Below, in pieces: positions 16,863 to 24,904 of a DNA stretch of 36,253 bases. Within the stretch, counting starts at the first letter, position 1. Every line of letters begins with the position of its first letter. The notes beneath the pieces were generated by a model. That model was not told the origin of the DNA, made no database searches, and saw only the letters and a list, made by a program, of their open reading frames with translations. Source of the stretch: an uncultured Bacteroidales bacterium (GTDB lineage: Bacteria > Bacteroidota > Bacteroidia > Bacteroidales > Paludibacteraceae); the NCBI GenBank assembly GCA_946404495.1, contig CAMJDT010000027.1, positions 1 through 36,253 of the forward strand, given 5' to 3'. A program made the position numbers and the translations under genes.

Positions 16863-18175
16863 TTTCCTATACAAAATTTACTGAATATATTGTTTAATAC
16901 TTCTTGGCTTGAGATCTGTCCGGTCACTTCGCCGAGGGCGGTGAGGCAGTCCTGCAGATCCATCGAAAGCAACTCTCCGCTGAGGCCGTCCTCCAATCCT
17001 TGCTCCACGCGCTGTATCGCCTCGTGGGCACGGCAGATAGCCTCGTAGTGACGCTGATTGCTCAGCACGACGCCGCCGGTGTTGAGCGACGCACGCACGA
17101 TCTGTACCAACTTGTTCTTCACCTGCTCGATTACTCCGTGTTTGGCGGAGATGCAGAGCCCGTCGATGAGGTTCATCCGCTCGTCCGGCATCAAGAGGTC
17201 CACCTTATTATATATTTTAATAAGTTGCTGTCCTTCCTTGGGTTGATAGTTGACCGTCTCTTTGCCCATTTCGGTCACGGAGAGGATGATCTGCGCCTTG
17301 TCGGCGGCCGCCAGGCTGCGCTCGATGCCGAGGTTTTCCAGCGTGTCGTGCGTCTCTCTGAGTCCCGCCGTGTCGATGAGGCGGAAGAGTATACCGTCCA
17401 ATATGAGCGTATCCTCCACGGTATCGCGGGTCGTACCCTGTATGTCGCTTACGATTGCCCGCTGTTCGCCGAGTAGTGCATTCAGCAGCGTCGATTTGCC
17501 CACATTGGGTGCCCCGATGATGGCTACGGGTATACCGTTGCGGATCGCATTACCCGTGCGGAATGAGGCGATAAGGGCGCTGAGGCGGGTCTCTATTTCG
17601 TGGCTCAGGGCACGGAGTTCGCTTCTGTCGGCAAACTCCAACTCCTCGTGGTCGGCGAAGTCCAACTCCAGCTCAATGAGCGAGGTGAAGTGCAGCAGCC
17701 GTTCGCGCAGTTCGTTCAACTCTGTAGATACCTTGCCGCGCAACTGACTCATCGCCAGGTCTTTCTCCGCACGCGTCTCGGCGGCAATGAGGTCGGCCAC
17801 GGCTTCCGCCTGCGTCAGGTCCATCTTACCGTTCATAAACGCGCGCTCCGTAAACTCACCCGCGCGCGCCGTGCGGCAGCCCGCATCCGTCAGCCAACGC
17901 AGCACCTCCTGCTGGATATAGAGACTGCCGTGACAGGCTATCTCCACTACGTCCTCACCCGTGTACGAGTGCGGGGCGCGGAAGACGGTGACGAGCACCT
18001 CGTCCAGTACCTCGTCGCCGCGACGAAGATAGGCGTGCCGTACGCTGTAGGGCTTGGCGCTACCGAGCGAACCCGTCAGGCGCTCCACGGTCTCAATCGC
18101 CTCCTCGCCGCTCACGCGCACAACGGCTATGCCGCCTACGCCGTAAGGGGTCGATATAGCTGCAATAGTATCCAT
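16859..18175 (-). CDS. mnmE: tRNA uridine-5-carboxymethylaminomethyl modification GTPase
   Basis: The 438-residue GTPase acts with MnmG to modify wobble uridine 34 of several tRNAs. The N-terminal tetrahydrofolate-binding domain starts MDTIAAISTPYGVGGIAVVRVSG. The G domain has GAPNVGKST (G1), the GTTRD switch (G2), DTAGL (G3) and NKVD (G4). It ends with the obligatory FCIGK. Its start lies 40 bp inside the end of prmA, an unusually long same-strand overlap that both protein ends support. Confidence 0.97.
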   Translation of the reverse strand: MDTIAAISTPYGVGGIAVVRVSGEEAIETVERLTGSLGSAKPYSVRHAYLRRGDEVLDEVLVTVFRAPHSYTGEDVVEIACHGSLYIQQEVLRWLTDAGCRTARAGEFTERAFMNGKMDLTQAEAVADLIAAETRAEKDLAMSQLRGKVSTELNELRERLLHFTSLIELELDFADHEELEFADRSELRALSHEIETRLSALIASFRTGNAIRNGIPVAIIGAPNVGKSTLLNALLGEQRAIVSDIQGTTRDTVEDTLILDGILFRLIDTAGLRETHDTLENLGIERSLAAADKAQIILSVTEMGKETVNYQPKEGQQLIKIYNKVDLLMPDERMNLIDGLCISAKHGVIEQVKNKLVQIVRASLNTGGVVLSNQRHYEAICRAHEAIQRVEQGLEDGLSGELLSMDLQDCLTALGEVTGQISSQEVLNNIFSKFCIGK

Positions 18176-18933
18176 TCGTTTCTCTCCTGTTCCTGTTTTA
18201 CCTGTAGTCCCTCTCGCTCTGCTGCCTCACGGATCGCGGGGGTGTCGCCTCTAAGGAATCCGCTTAGCCACACTTCGCCGCCGGGCTTGATGTAGCGGGC
18301 GTAGAGCGGCATCTGCGCGATGAGAATATTGCGGTGTATGTTACTCATAATGAGGTCATACTCGCCCTCCGGCGGGGTGTCGCCGAGGCGGATGTCCATC
18401 TTGGCCTCTACGCCGTTCAGCGCAGCGTTCTCCTCGGTGTTTCGTACCGCCTTATCGTCGATGTCGGTCGCTACTACCTTTTCTGCACCCAACAGCGCTG
18501 CCGCGATCCCCAATATCCCCGTTCCGCAACCGTTATCCAGCACCTTCGCCTTTCGCCATTCGCCCTTGGCCGTTAATGCTCTGAGGAGCATAGATGTCGT
18601 CTCATGATGCCCGGCGCCGAAGGCGCACTTCGGCCGTATCCGCAGCGTCTGACCGCCTAAGTCATATTCCTTCTCCTCGTTCTCCTTCTCCCACTCGGCG
18701 TTCCAGTCCTCGTCCGGACACTCCTCGATCCCCACTAACTCCGCCCAATCGTTTCCTATAACCGATAACCTATAACCTATAACCTTTACGGAGGGCGCAT
18801 ATGCCCTCAGCTCCGTTCCGTCCTCCGAACTCTCGAACATCTCGACCCCCTGGTCGGCCAGCTCCTGGCACAGCACATCCTCCTGCCATTCTTCATGGCT
18901 CTTCAATCGAAATATGGCTACCGAGTATCGCAT
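18136..18933 (-). CDS. prmA: Ribosomal protein L11 methyltransferase
   Basis: The 265-residue SAM-dependent enzyme trimethylates ribosomal protein L11. The catalytic domain is normal: FGAGHHETTSM, VLDNGCGTGILGIAAALLGA (motif I), ATDIDDKAV and MSNIHRNIL. The N-terminal L11-recognition domain is odd: residues encoded around 18756-18783 (VIGYRLSVIG) come from four 7-bp repeat units. The usual stretch between the DEDWNxEWE motif and the catalytic domain also looks shorter than in Bacteroides PrmA as I remember it. Reading frame is intact. It follows rlmH by 18 bp and overlaps mnmE by 40 bp. Confidence 0.92.
   Translation of the reverse strand: MRYSVAIFRLKSHEEWQEDVLCQELADQGVEMFESSEDGTELRAYAPSVKVIGYRLSVIGNDWAELVGIEECPDEDWNAEWEKENEEKEYDLGGQTLRIRPKCAFGAGHHETTSMLLRALTAKGEWRKAKVLDNGCGTGILGIAAALLGAEKVVATDIDDKAVRNTEENAALNGVEAKMDIRLGDTPPEGEYDLIMSNIHRNILIAQMPLYARYIKPGGEVWLSGFLRGDTPAIREAAEREGLQVKQEQERNEWILLQLYRPLTA
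18756..18783. repeat. CTATAAC heptamer repeat inside prmA
   Basis: Four 7-bp units (CTATAAC, CGATAAC, CTATAAC, CTATAAC) lie inside the prmA coding region. They encode VIGYRLSVIG on the minus strand. The unit length matches the intergenic arrays at 11888 and 13221. Confidence 0.8.
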
Positions 18934-18951
18934 TTTTATGGTAAATGATCA

Positions 18952-19422
18952 TCACTCATGATGGTAGGGCTCTCCCCTCACAATCGTCATTGCCCTGTAC
19001 AGTTGTTCTACGAAGAACAGTCGTACCATTTGGTGCGAGAAGGTGAGTCGGCTCAGCGACAGCAGCGCATCGGCTCTGTCGTATACGGCCTTACTGAATC
19101 CGTACGGTCCGCCGATGGCAAACACCACATCCCTTCCCGCCGTCATCTTCTTCTGTATCATGTCGGCCAACTCCACGCTGCGCGGCTCCTTGCCCCGTTC
19201 GTCGAGTAGGATCAGCTCCGCCGAAGGCGGCACCTGCTTCAATAGCTGCGCACCCTCTTCCGCCTTCTGTTGCTCTTCGCTGAGGCTCTTGGTGTTCTTC
19301 AGTTCGGGAACGGTCACCAGCTCAAACTTCAGATAGTGCACCAACCGCTGCCGGTATTCCTCCGTCAGTGCTGCAATCCGACTATCCGTCGTCCGTCCGA
19401 TGACTATAAACGTTACCTTCAT
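18952..19422 (-). CDS. rlmH: 23S rRNA (pseudouridine1915-N3)-methyltransferase
   Basis: The 156-residue SPOUT methyltransferase modifies pseudouridine 1915 in helix 69 of 23S rRNA. It has LDERGKEPRSVELADMI, FAIGGPYGFS (SAM knot) and the C-terminal RGEPYHHE signature. Length is typical. It is the first gene of the rlmH-prmA-mnmE-yicC-gmk-nadD operon and has a promoter directly upstream. Confidence 0.97.
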   Translation of the reverse strand: MKVTFIVIGRTTDSRIAALTEEYRQRLVHYLKFELVTVPELKNTKSLSEEQQKAEEGAQLLKQVPPSAELILLDERGKEPRSVELADMIQKKMTAGRDVVFAIGGPYGFSKAVYDRADALLSLSRLTFSHQMVRLFFVEQLYRAMTIVRGEPYHHE

Positions 19423-19445
19423 CTGCCTCTTTTCGTTTCAGCCTG

Positions 19446-19477
19446 CAAAGATACGAAAAATAATTGAATTACGCAAA
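19446..19477 (-). promoter_or_regulatory. Promoter of the rlmH-nadD operon
   Basis: On the minus strand TTTG (19477-19474) and TATCTTTG (19453-19446) are 20 bp apart, giving a start near 19440 and a leader of about 20 nt. Confidence 0.85.
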
Positions 19478-19528
19478 CTTTTGGACACTTTTTTTTCGAA
19501 AATAGAGTAGGAGGTTCTATATTTCAGT

Positions 19529-21580
19529 TTATTCTAATTGAATAAGTTTGTGAGCATCGGAATGAATCGGTACTATCGCCGGATGGCGAACGTGTCTTCG
19601 TGAAGCGGGGCGAGTGATTGTGTCAGGGATAGTTACATCCGTGTCATCAATGGCCGTTACCGTATCCTGCTGCATGTTTGGTATCGCTACCGTTGTGGAA
19701 TCTGACGACATAGCGGGTTCGGTCTTAGGCAGGTAGGAGGGGTGCGCAGCGAACGTTGGACCGATAAACAATCCTATCAAAACCAAAATAACAAGTGCCT
19801 GCGCCTTTTTCTTGCCCGTCGGTTTCTGCCGCGGTGTCTTGCGCAGAGCGTTTGTTCCTTGATGGCTATTCATGCTTAGACCTATGCCTGCGATCCAGTC
19901 GTCCAGATTCATGGTAGGCTCACCCAGATGATTCTTGATACGTTGCCGGCGGTTCCACAGCGTGCGTTCCTGCATCTGCAGCAGGATACAGATATCGGCA
20001 TTGTCCAAACCGAGGTAAGCTAATGCGATATATTGCAGATCGCTCTCCGTCAGCGAGGGATAGTTGTTGCGCAGCTGAGCCAGCAGACCATTATGCGCCA
20101 TCTCAAACTCCTGCACGAAGGTCTTCCACTGTTTCTCGTCCAGCAGCAAGAGATCCTGTAACTGGCGGCGTGTGTTGGCCTTTATGTTTCCTTGATCTCC
20201 CATCATACCGCAGAGTAGGTTGCGGCTGGTACGTACGCGTTCCTTGAGCAGACGTTGCAATTGGCGGCTCATGGTTTTGATTTCACGTTCTTGTGCCTGC
20301 GCCTTGGTATGCTGCATCTGTTGCTCCAATTCATGACGCATCCGTGTGCGAGACAGGCGAATATAAAGAATGACAATAGCCAGGATCAGTACCACGGCTA
20401 CCAGACAGGCAATAATCAGAATCAGGAATTTCTCCCCTCGCAGGTGTCGGTTGGTTTCGCGTTCGGCATTCAGGTCAAATTGTTTCTCCAGCATGAACGC
20501 CCTTACTCCGGCTTCTTCCGCGGCACGTAGCTGTTCATCCGTGTAGAGGGATGACAGGATGCGATAGGCATTTTTCGTATCGCCTGTCATAGCAGCCCTT
20601 AGACTACATAGTTCGCGATATCGCCGCATCGCCCAAACCGACTCGCTGCCTTGCTGCTGACGGAGCAGTTCTATATACCGTTCTGCTTGCTTCATATCGT
20701 GCTTTCGCAAGAGACACTCCGCTGCGATATCCGCATACAAATTCAGCCCTGCCGTATCCGTCAGCCATATCGCCAGGCGACATAGCAGTGCCGAATCCGG
20801 ATAGATACGTCCGGCCTCACGGTGGAGCATCGTGACCGCGGCCTGAACCGTATCGCCGATACGATCGGCCATCTCCAATGACATATCATAATAATGTTCA
20901 CTTCTTTCTCGTGCCTCATTGCCCGATACATCGCTTCCAACACATGTACGCGCCATGTCACGGTAGCAGTACACCAAGTAATCGAGGCGGTCTGCACGAC
21001 GGAATGACTCCTCGGCCAATTGATAGAAATCAAATGCCGACGTATTTAGGAGTTCTTTTTCCAATATATTACCGATACAATAGTATAGTAGTCCGCCGCA
21101 GGGATCATCATCCGCCAAGGCATTCAGATACATCTCTGCTTGCTTGAGACTTTCCATCGCCTCCGGCAGTTGTTCGCCTACCATATATGCGCGACCTCTA
21201 AGGTAATACCCGTACACCAAATAGCGTTTATTCCCGCAGGAGAGCAGCTCTTGTAGCAGGGATAAGGGGATATCATCCGGTTGTATCGTACGATTGAGCC
21301 GGTGTCGTACAAAACAGGTCAGTACGTGATAGCAGTTTGCGTCATAGGAAGACAACTGCGTACTATCAACCAGTTGCAGTACATGTTCCGCCTCGCCGGC
21401 ATCCTGCCAAAGTAGCGTCTCAACGGTCTGTAATAAGGGATCTACGGCACCTGTTTTTCCTCCCCGACAAGCTGTCAGACTGAGCACAACGAGCCCTCCC
21501 AGCAGCAGAAGAGTCAGTAGGTAGGCTGAGTAAGATTTTTTTTGCCTTTGCATAAGTGATTTCATATGTATCTTATTCAT
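19529..21580 (-). CDS. Membrane TPR regulator with LuxR-like HTH and a C-terminal membrane tail
   Basis: With the start at 21580 the protein has 683 residues (ATGs at 21565 and 21553 are alternatives). The frame runs up to 21721 but that lies upstream of the predicted transcription start. Order: hydrophobic N-terminus with possible lipobox LTAC (Cys38), tetratricopeptide-like helices (about 60-370), a transmembrane helix (385-407), a basic coiled coil, and a helix-turn-helix-like segment (about 509-553, YPSLTESDLQYIALAYLGLD then QERTLWNRRQRIKNHLG). This is the Bacteroidota TPR-TM-HTH regulator layout. Unusually, a second transmembrane helix (594-612) and a 70-residue Thr/Asp-rich tail follow. 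It is divergent from, and may regulate, the secreted-protein genes at 21838-24615. Signal sensed is unknown. Confidence 0.7.
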   Translation of the reverse strand: MNKIHMKSLMQRQKKSYSAYLLTLLLLGGLVVLSLTACRGGKTGAVDPLLQTVETLLWQDAGEAEHVLQLVDSTQLSSYDANCYHVLTCFVRHRLNRTIQPDDIPLSLLQELLSCGNKRYLVYGYYLRGRAYMVGEQLPEAMESLKQAEMYLNALADDDPCGGLLYYCIGNILEKELLNTSAFDFYQLAEESFRRADRLDYLVYCYRDMARTCVGSDVSGNEARERSEHYYDMSLEMADRIGDTVQAAVTMLHREAGRIYPDSALLCRLAIWLTDTAGLNLYADIAAECLLRKHDMKQAERYIELLRQQQGSESVWAMRRYRELCSLRAAMTGDTKNAYRILSSLYTDEQLRAAEEAGVRAFMLEKQFDLNAERETNRHLRGEKFLILIIACLVAVVLILAIVILYIRLSRTRMRHELEQQMQHTKAQAQEREIKTMSRQLQRLLKERVRTSRNLLCGMMGDQGNIKANTRRQLQDLLLLDEKQWKTFVQEFEMAHNGLLAQLRNNYPSLTESDLQYIALAYLGLDNADICILLQMQERTLWNRRQRIKNHLGEPTMNLDDWIAGIGLSMNSHQGTNALRKTPRQKPTGKKKAQALVILVLIGLFIGPTFAAHPSYLPKTEPAMSSDSTTVAIPNMQQDTVTAIDDTDVTIPDTITRPASRRHVRHPAIVPIHSDAHKLIQLE

Positions 21581-21652
21581 TTTCAACGGATTCGATGAGT
21601 AATACGTTGGTAGCGGTTTTTCATATCGTGTAAGTATTTTTTCACTCAAATA

Positions 21653-21684
21653 TTTGCAGGAATGAAAAATATTTCGTACCTTTG
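21653..21684 (+). promoter_or_regulatory. Promoter of the secreted-protein unit (rightward)
   Basis: TTTG (21653-21656) and TACCTTTG (21677-21684) with a 20-bp spacer. The leader to the ATG at 21838 is about 150 nt, AT-rich and without an obvious structure. Confidence 0.85.
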
Positions 21685-21690
21685 CAGCCG

Positions 21691-21722
21691 CAAAAGTACA
21701 AAGAAAAACGGACATATGCAAA
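21691..21722 (-). promoter_or_regulatory. Promoter of the TPR regulator (leftward)
   Basis: On the minus strand TTTG (21722-21719) and TACTTTTG (21698-21691) are 20 bp apart. The -7 box lies 6 bp from the -7 box of the rightward promoter, so the two polymerase sites overlap. Confidence 0.75.
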
Positions 21723-21837
21723 TTTTAGAAAGGAAAAATGTATTTTTTATGCGAAAAGCCGTATTTTTCTATGACTCAAAAGCGACACCTTATTTATTAA
21801 TTTTTTAGAGTGTAAAAAACATTAAAACAACCGTAAT

Positions 21838-22593
21838 ATGAAACGTTTATTTATTATTCTAACTTGCGCCTTAATGGCAGGGATGGCATATGCCCAGTTT
21901 GCTGCTATCGCTGCTTATGCGCCTAAGTACAGTCCCGGTAAGGTTTGGTTCCAGGACGGACATAGCGAGGAGTTCGCCGCCGTGGAGACACCTAACTGTA
22001 TGCAGAAGAAACTGACCGTCAGCACCGATGAGAAACGCAAGAACAAAAAGATCATCAATGTAGCTGACATCTATGCCGTTACGCTGTGGCACAAAGATCA
22101 TCCAGACAAGACCTTTACGCTGGTGCATATCCTGACGCAGACTTCGGCAGTGAATCTTGTACCCGATCAGTGGGGCTTTCCGATTGCCCAAAGTGCCTGG
22201 GGAATGGCAGTCAGGTGCTATCCGTCTTACCAATTCGATAAGAAATCCGGCGATCTTGAGGGTATCCTGCTGAGCCAAACCAGTTCTACCGGTATGGTCA
22301 ACAGTCAGCCGATACTTACCTTCCTGTATCGTCCCAACGTCGAGAAATCGGTTCTGATAGCCTCTAACGGCACTTTTATGCCGAAGACCAAGGAGTTATT
22401 CAGCGAAAATGAGACCATCTACGCGGCTTTCAAGGCGCGCAAACTGCGTCTTACGGATATGCAATATATCCTCGACGAAATGGCAGGCGGAGCGCCGAGC
22501 CCCTCCGAGGAACAAGAAGCATCTTCTGAGAAAGAGCAACCCCAAGTCATCGAGGAGACCGTACAAAACGGTACTACCGGAGACGACGAATAA
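21838..22593 (+). CDS. Secreted protein of unknown function
   Basis: The 251-residue product has a signal peptide (about 1-19, ending AYAQ), so it is exported. The first half (GKVWFQDGHSEEF ... KLTVSTDEKRKNKKIINVADIYAVTLW) has the pattern of small beta-rich Bacteroidota proteins that read as a DG turn followed by strands and a K-rich hairpin. The last 40 residues are acidic, rich in E, S and P, and probably disordered. No catalytic motif is visible and I do not recognise a family. It is first in a unit with a trypsin-like protease (27 bp later) and a lipoprotein. Confidence 0.7.
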   Translation: MKRLFIILTCALMAGMAYAQFAAIAAYAPKYSPGKVWFQDGHSEEFAAVETPNCMQKKLTVSTDEKRKNKKIINVADIYAVTLWHKDHPDKTFTLVHILTQTSAVNLVPDQWGFPIAQSAWGMAVRCYPSYQFDKKSGDLEGILLSQTSSTGMVNSQPILTFLYRPNVEKSVLIASNGTFMPKTKELFSENETIYAAFKARKLRLTDMQYILDEMAGGAPSPSEEQEASSEKEQPQVIEETVQNGTTGDDE

Positions 22594-22620
22594 ATAATCA
22601 CCTCCTATTTGATTGCGACT

Positions 22621-24147
22621 ATGAAGCGAATCTTTATCCCTATACTCCTTATGCTGTGTCTCTCCGCTCCCTTGGCGGCTCAGGGACTGCGACAGAGTGT
22701 CTGCGTAGTGTATCCCGAATACACTGAGCGCGAGAAAAGCACGATGGCCGACTATGCCCTCTATCTGGCACGTGCCGGATACCGCAGCGCCTCGCGCCAA
22801 CTGACCACGTACCGTTCCGACGATATGTTCGGTTCGGGTGTAGTGGTCGAAGACTTGGGACACAAGTTCATTCTCACCAACCGCCATGTGACGGGCTACG
22901 CACAGACGGCTACCATCGTCTTCCAACTGCACGACAAGAATATCCGTTACGAGCATTGCCGAGTGCTCGGCAGCAGCATGAGTACGGATCTCGCGGCCAT
23001 CGAATTGCCCGACGACTGCCCCCAGATACCTCTGCCGCTGGCTACGACGGTGATAGACGACGGATTGGCGATAGTAGCTGCCGGATTCCCCGGACTGGGA
23101 ACAAAAGCTTCGTGGCAGATGACGCAAGGCATCATTTCCAATGCCTCCATGCAGCATGAGGACCTCGGCAGTCAGACGCTCATCCAGCATACGGCTGCCA
23201 TCGACCCCGGTAGTTCGGGCGGTCCTTTGCTCATCAAGGAGAACGGCAAATACCATATCGCCGGTATCAATACCTGGAAAGCGGTCGGCCGTGAAAACGT
23301 AGGTATCGCGATCCCCGTCACCGATGTGGCGACCTTCCTCTACGAACTGCAGACACCCGATCAAACCGACCAACAGGTGCTTGCGCAACTGGAGAACCAC
23401 AGTGCGGAAGAGTGGGGACGTATGTTTGCCCACCTGCCGGATAGTACCCGCGAGCAGCTTCGCGAAGAGGAATGGACGCTGCCGATGGATATCGTTTTGT
23501 CGGCTTACCGCGAGCAAGAACGTATCGACAGCCTGAAGGCTGCGCGCAAGCCGCATAGCACGAATAATACTTCCACGAAGAATACGGCCCGCAAACAGGC
23601 GGCTACCGTCCGCGTGGATACGGACCTCAACAATCCCAATGCAGCCGGTATCTACTACGACTATCTTAGTGCTACTACGCACGAGGTGAGTGTCTACTAC
23701 GAGCACCAGTGGTGGGGAGTCCTCATTACGGATATCCATATCGGAACGCTTATCGCTGAGGCCGATGTGGCAGGATATAATTTCTTTGATCCCACCCCGC
23801 AGTGGAAGACGATTGGCGGTGTCGTTTTCGGTGCTACCTTGGGCGCACAACTGCCTATCACCATCGACCGCTTCCTGCTCTGTCCCCGCGTCACGCAGTC
23901 TTTCACCGGAGGCCCGTTGGCGGGTGCCGGAACGGTCAAAATTGCCTTCCTGCTGGATTCGCGTGCAGGATTGGATTTCCGCTTCCCTGTCGGTAACGTA
24001 GAAATGGAAGTAGGTGCCCACTATACGTTCGACTACTGCTTCTCCGGCCTTCCGCTGCGCGAAACAGCCTATAAGACCCCTTCCTCCGGCTCCATGACGC
24101 AATATATGCACCACGGTTTCGGTGTCAGACTCGCCGTCGGATTCTAA
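22621..24147 (+). CDS. Secreted trypsin-like serine protease with barrel-like C-terminal region
   Basis: The ATG at 22621 gives a signal peptide (MKRIFIPILLMLCLSAPLAA) and a 508-residue protein; a TTG at 22609 is less likely. The N-terminal domain is an HtrA/DegP-type chymotrypsin fold with an intact triad: TNRHV (His89), STDLAAI (Asp123) and DPGSSGGP (Ser199). No PDZ domain follows. A helical linker (about 245-310) and a polar stretch rich in Thr, Lys and Asn lead to a 160-residue beta-rich region ending GFGVRLAVGF, with a terminal Phe like an outer-membrane barrel signal. A protease joined to a membrane-like domain is unusual. Substrate unknown; the neighbouring secreted and lipoprotein products are candidates or cofactors (inference). 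Confidence 0.8.
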   Translation: MKRIFIPILLMLCLSAPLAAQGLRQSVCVVYPEYTEREKSTMADYALYLARAGYRSASRQLTTYRSDDMFGSGVVVEDLGHKFILTNRHVTGYAQTATIVFQLHDKNIRYEHCRVLGSSMSTDLAAIELPDDCPQIPLPLATTVIDDGLAIVAAGFPGLGTKASWQMTQGIISNASMQHEDLGSQTLIQHTAAIDPGSSGGPLLIKENGKYHIAGINTWKAVGRENVGIAIPVTDVATFLYELQTPDQTDQQVLAQLENHSAEEWGRMFAHLPDSTREQLREEEWTLPMDIVLSAYREQERIDSLKAARKPHSTNNTSTKNTARKQAATVRVDTDLNNPNAAGIYYDYLSATTHEVSVYYEHQWWGVLITDIHIGTLIAEADVAGYNFFDPTPQWKTIGGVVFGATLGAQLPITIDRFLLCPRVTQSFTGGPLAGAGTVKIAFLLDSRAGLDFRFPVGNVEMEVGAHYTFDYCFSGLPLRETAYKTPSSGSMTQYMHHGFGVRLAVGF

Positions 24148-24168
24148 TTTATAAATCATATAGCGACA

Positions 24169-24615
24169 ATGAAAAACTTCTCTAAACTACTCCTCGCAGG
24201 TTTCATCGGACTATTGTTCGCAGCCTGCAGCAACACCCCGGACTATGTGGGTAATTACAAATTCACCGGAACGGCCGTCTCTACGGTGACCCGTAGCGGA
24301 GCGGAACCTCAGATCGCAACTCAGACGCTTAATGGTACCTTTACGCTCTCGCTGAGTGGTGATAACTACGTAATAATCAGCGGTGATATGAACCTCCAGG
24401 GGACGATCAAGGACAATGCCATCGTGGTTGAACCTACGCACGTAGAGCAATCGATGAGCGGCATGAAGCAGACGGTGGATAATACCATTGAGCCGATTCA
24501 ATTAGGCGGCAGCTCCTTGCATGTCGTCAGTCACTCTGTCGTAAAGCAGGAGATGAACGGCGAACTCGTCCAGACCACCAAACTCGAGGAGGATTATACC
24601 GCCGTTAAGTTGTAA
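24169..24615 (+). CDS. Small lipoprotein of unknown function
   Basis: The 148-residue product has a lipoprotein signal with lipobox FAAC (Cys20), so it is lipid-anchored. The mature part is beta-rich, beginning DYVGNYKFTGTA and continuing with regular strand patterns (NGTFTLSLSGDNYVIISGDM), like small calycin/lipocalin-like or META-type folds, though no family can be named. It lies 21 bp after the protease gene and is the last gene of that unit. Confidence 0.7.
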   Translation: MKNFSKLLLAGFIGLLFAACSNTPDYVGNYKFTGTAVSTVTRSGAEPQIATQTLNGTFTLSLSGDNYVIISGDMNLQGTIKDNAIVVEPTHVEQSMSGMKQTVDNTIEPIQLGGSSLHVVSHSVVKQEMNGELVQTTKLEEDYTAVKL

Positions 24616-24638
24616 TGCTATTTTAAGTAACAAGAGCG

Positions 24639-24666
24639 CCGCATCCGCCTAAGAAGGTAGATGCGG
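24639..24666 (+). terminator. Possible weak terminator after the protease unit
   Basis: CCGCATC (24639-24645) can pair with GATGCGG (24660-24666). There is no T-run after it, only TACTATTATAG, so termination would be weak or need Rho. Confidence 0.35.
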
Positions 24667-24776
24667 TACTATTATAGCCCTTTCCCTTGAATAATTGAAA
24701 AATGCAAAATAGTTCGCGAGGAATTTGCAGGAAAGTGCAATCTTCTTGATTAAATTTGCATTTTCTTGCTAAAATC

Positions 24777-24808
24777 CTTGCATATATCAGAAAAAAGCAG
24801 TACCTTTG
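24777..24808 (+). promoter_or_regulatory. Promoter of the AAA_14/DUF4143 gene
   Basis: CTTG (24777-24780) and TACCTTTG (24801-24808) with a 20-bp spacer reading CATATATCAGAAAAAAGCAG. Apart from three bases the 41 bp from the -33 box onward match the promoter at 36088. The transcript would begin about where the 33-bp repeats start. Confidence 0.85.
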
Positions 24809-24816
24809 CAGCCGAA

Positions 24817-24904
24817 AGTCGTACCAAAAAGGTGTGAACTTTGGAAAAAAGTCGTACCAAAAAGGTGTGAGTTTTGTCAAAAAGTCGCTATAAAAAGGTG
24901 TTTT
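24817..24904 (+). repeat. 33-bp tandem repeats forming the 5' leader of the ATPase gene
   Basis: Two full units and one partial unit start at 24817, 24850 and 24883, exactly 33 bp apart. The core AGTCGTACCAAAAAGGTGTG is followed by a variable tail. In RNA, CGUACC and GGUGUG around the AAAAA loop could form a small hairpin with two G-U pairs. The units contain no stop in the ATPase frame (they would read KVVPKRCEFCQ), but the only upstream start is a TTG inside the promoter, so they are most likely untranslated. The ATPase ATG is the last part of the third unit. Confidence 0.8.

Noticed and set aside
21581..21721. 730-residue version of the TPR regulator starting at 21721
   Set aside because: The start lies upstream of the predicted leftward transcription start and within the promoter region.
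22396..24159. Long minus-strand open frame opposite the protease gene
   Set aside because: Low-complexity basic/His-rich product without recognisable domains; the plus strand encodes a protease with signal peptide and catalytic triad.
24806..24904. N-terminal extension of the AAA_14/DUF4143 protein through the 33-bp repeats
   Set aside because: The only start would be a TTG inside the -7 box, upstream of the transcription start; the ATG at 24905 gives the usual family N-terminus.
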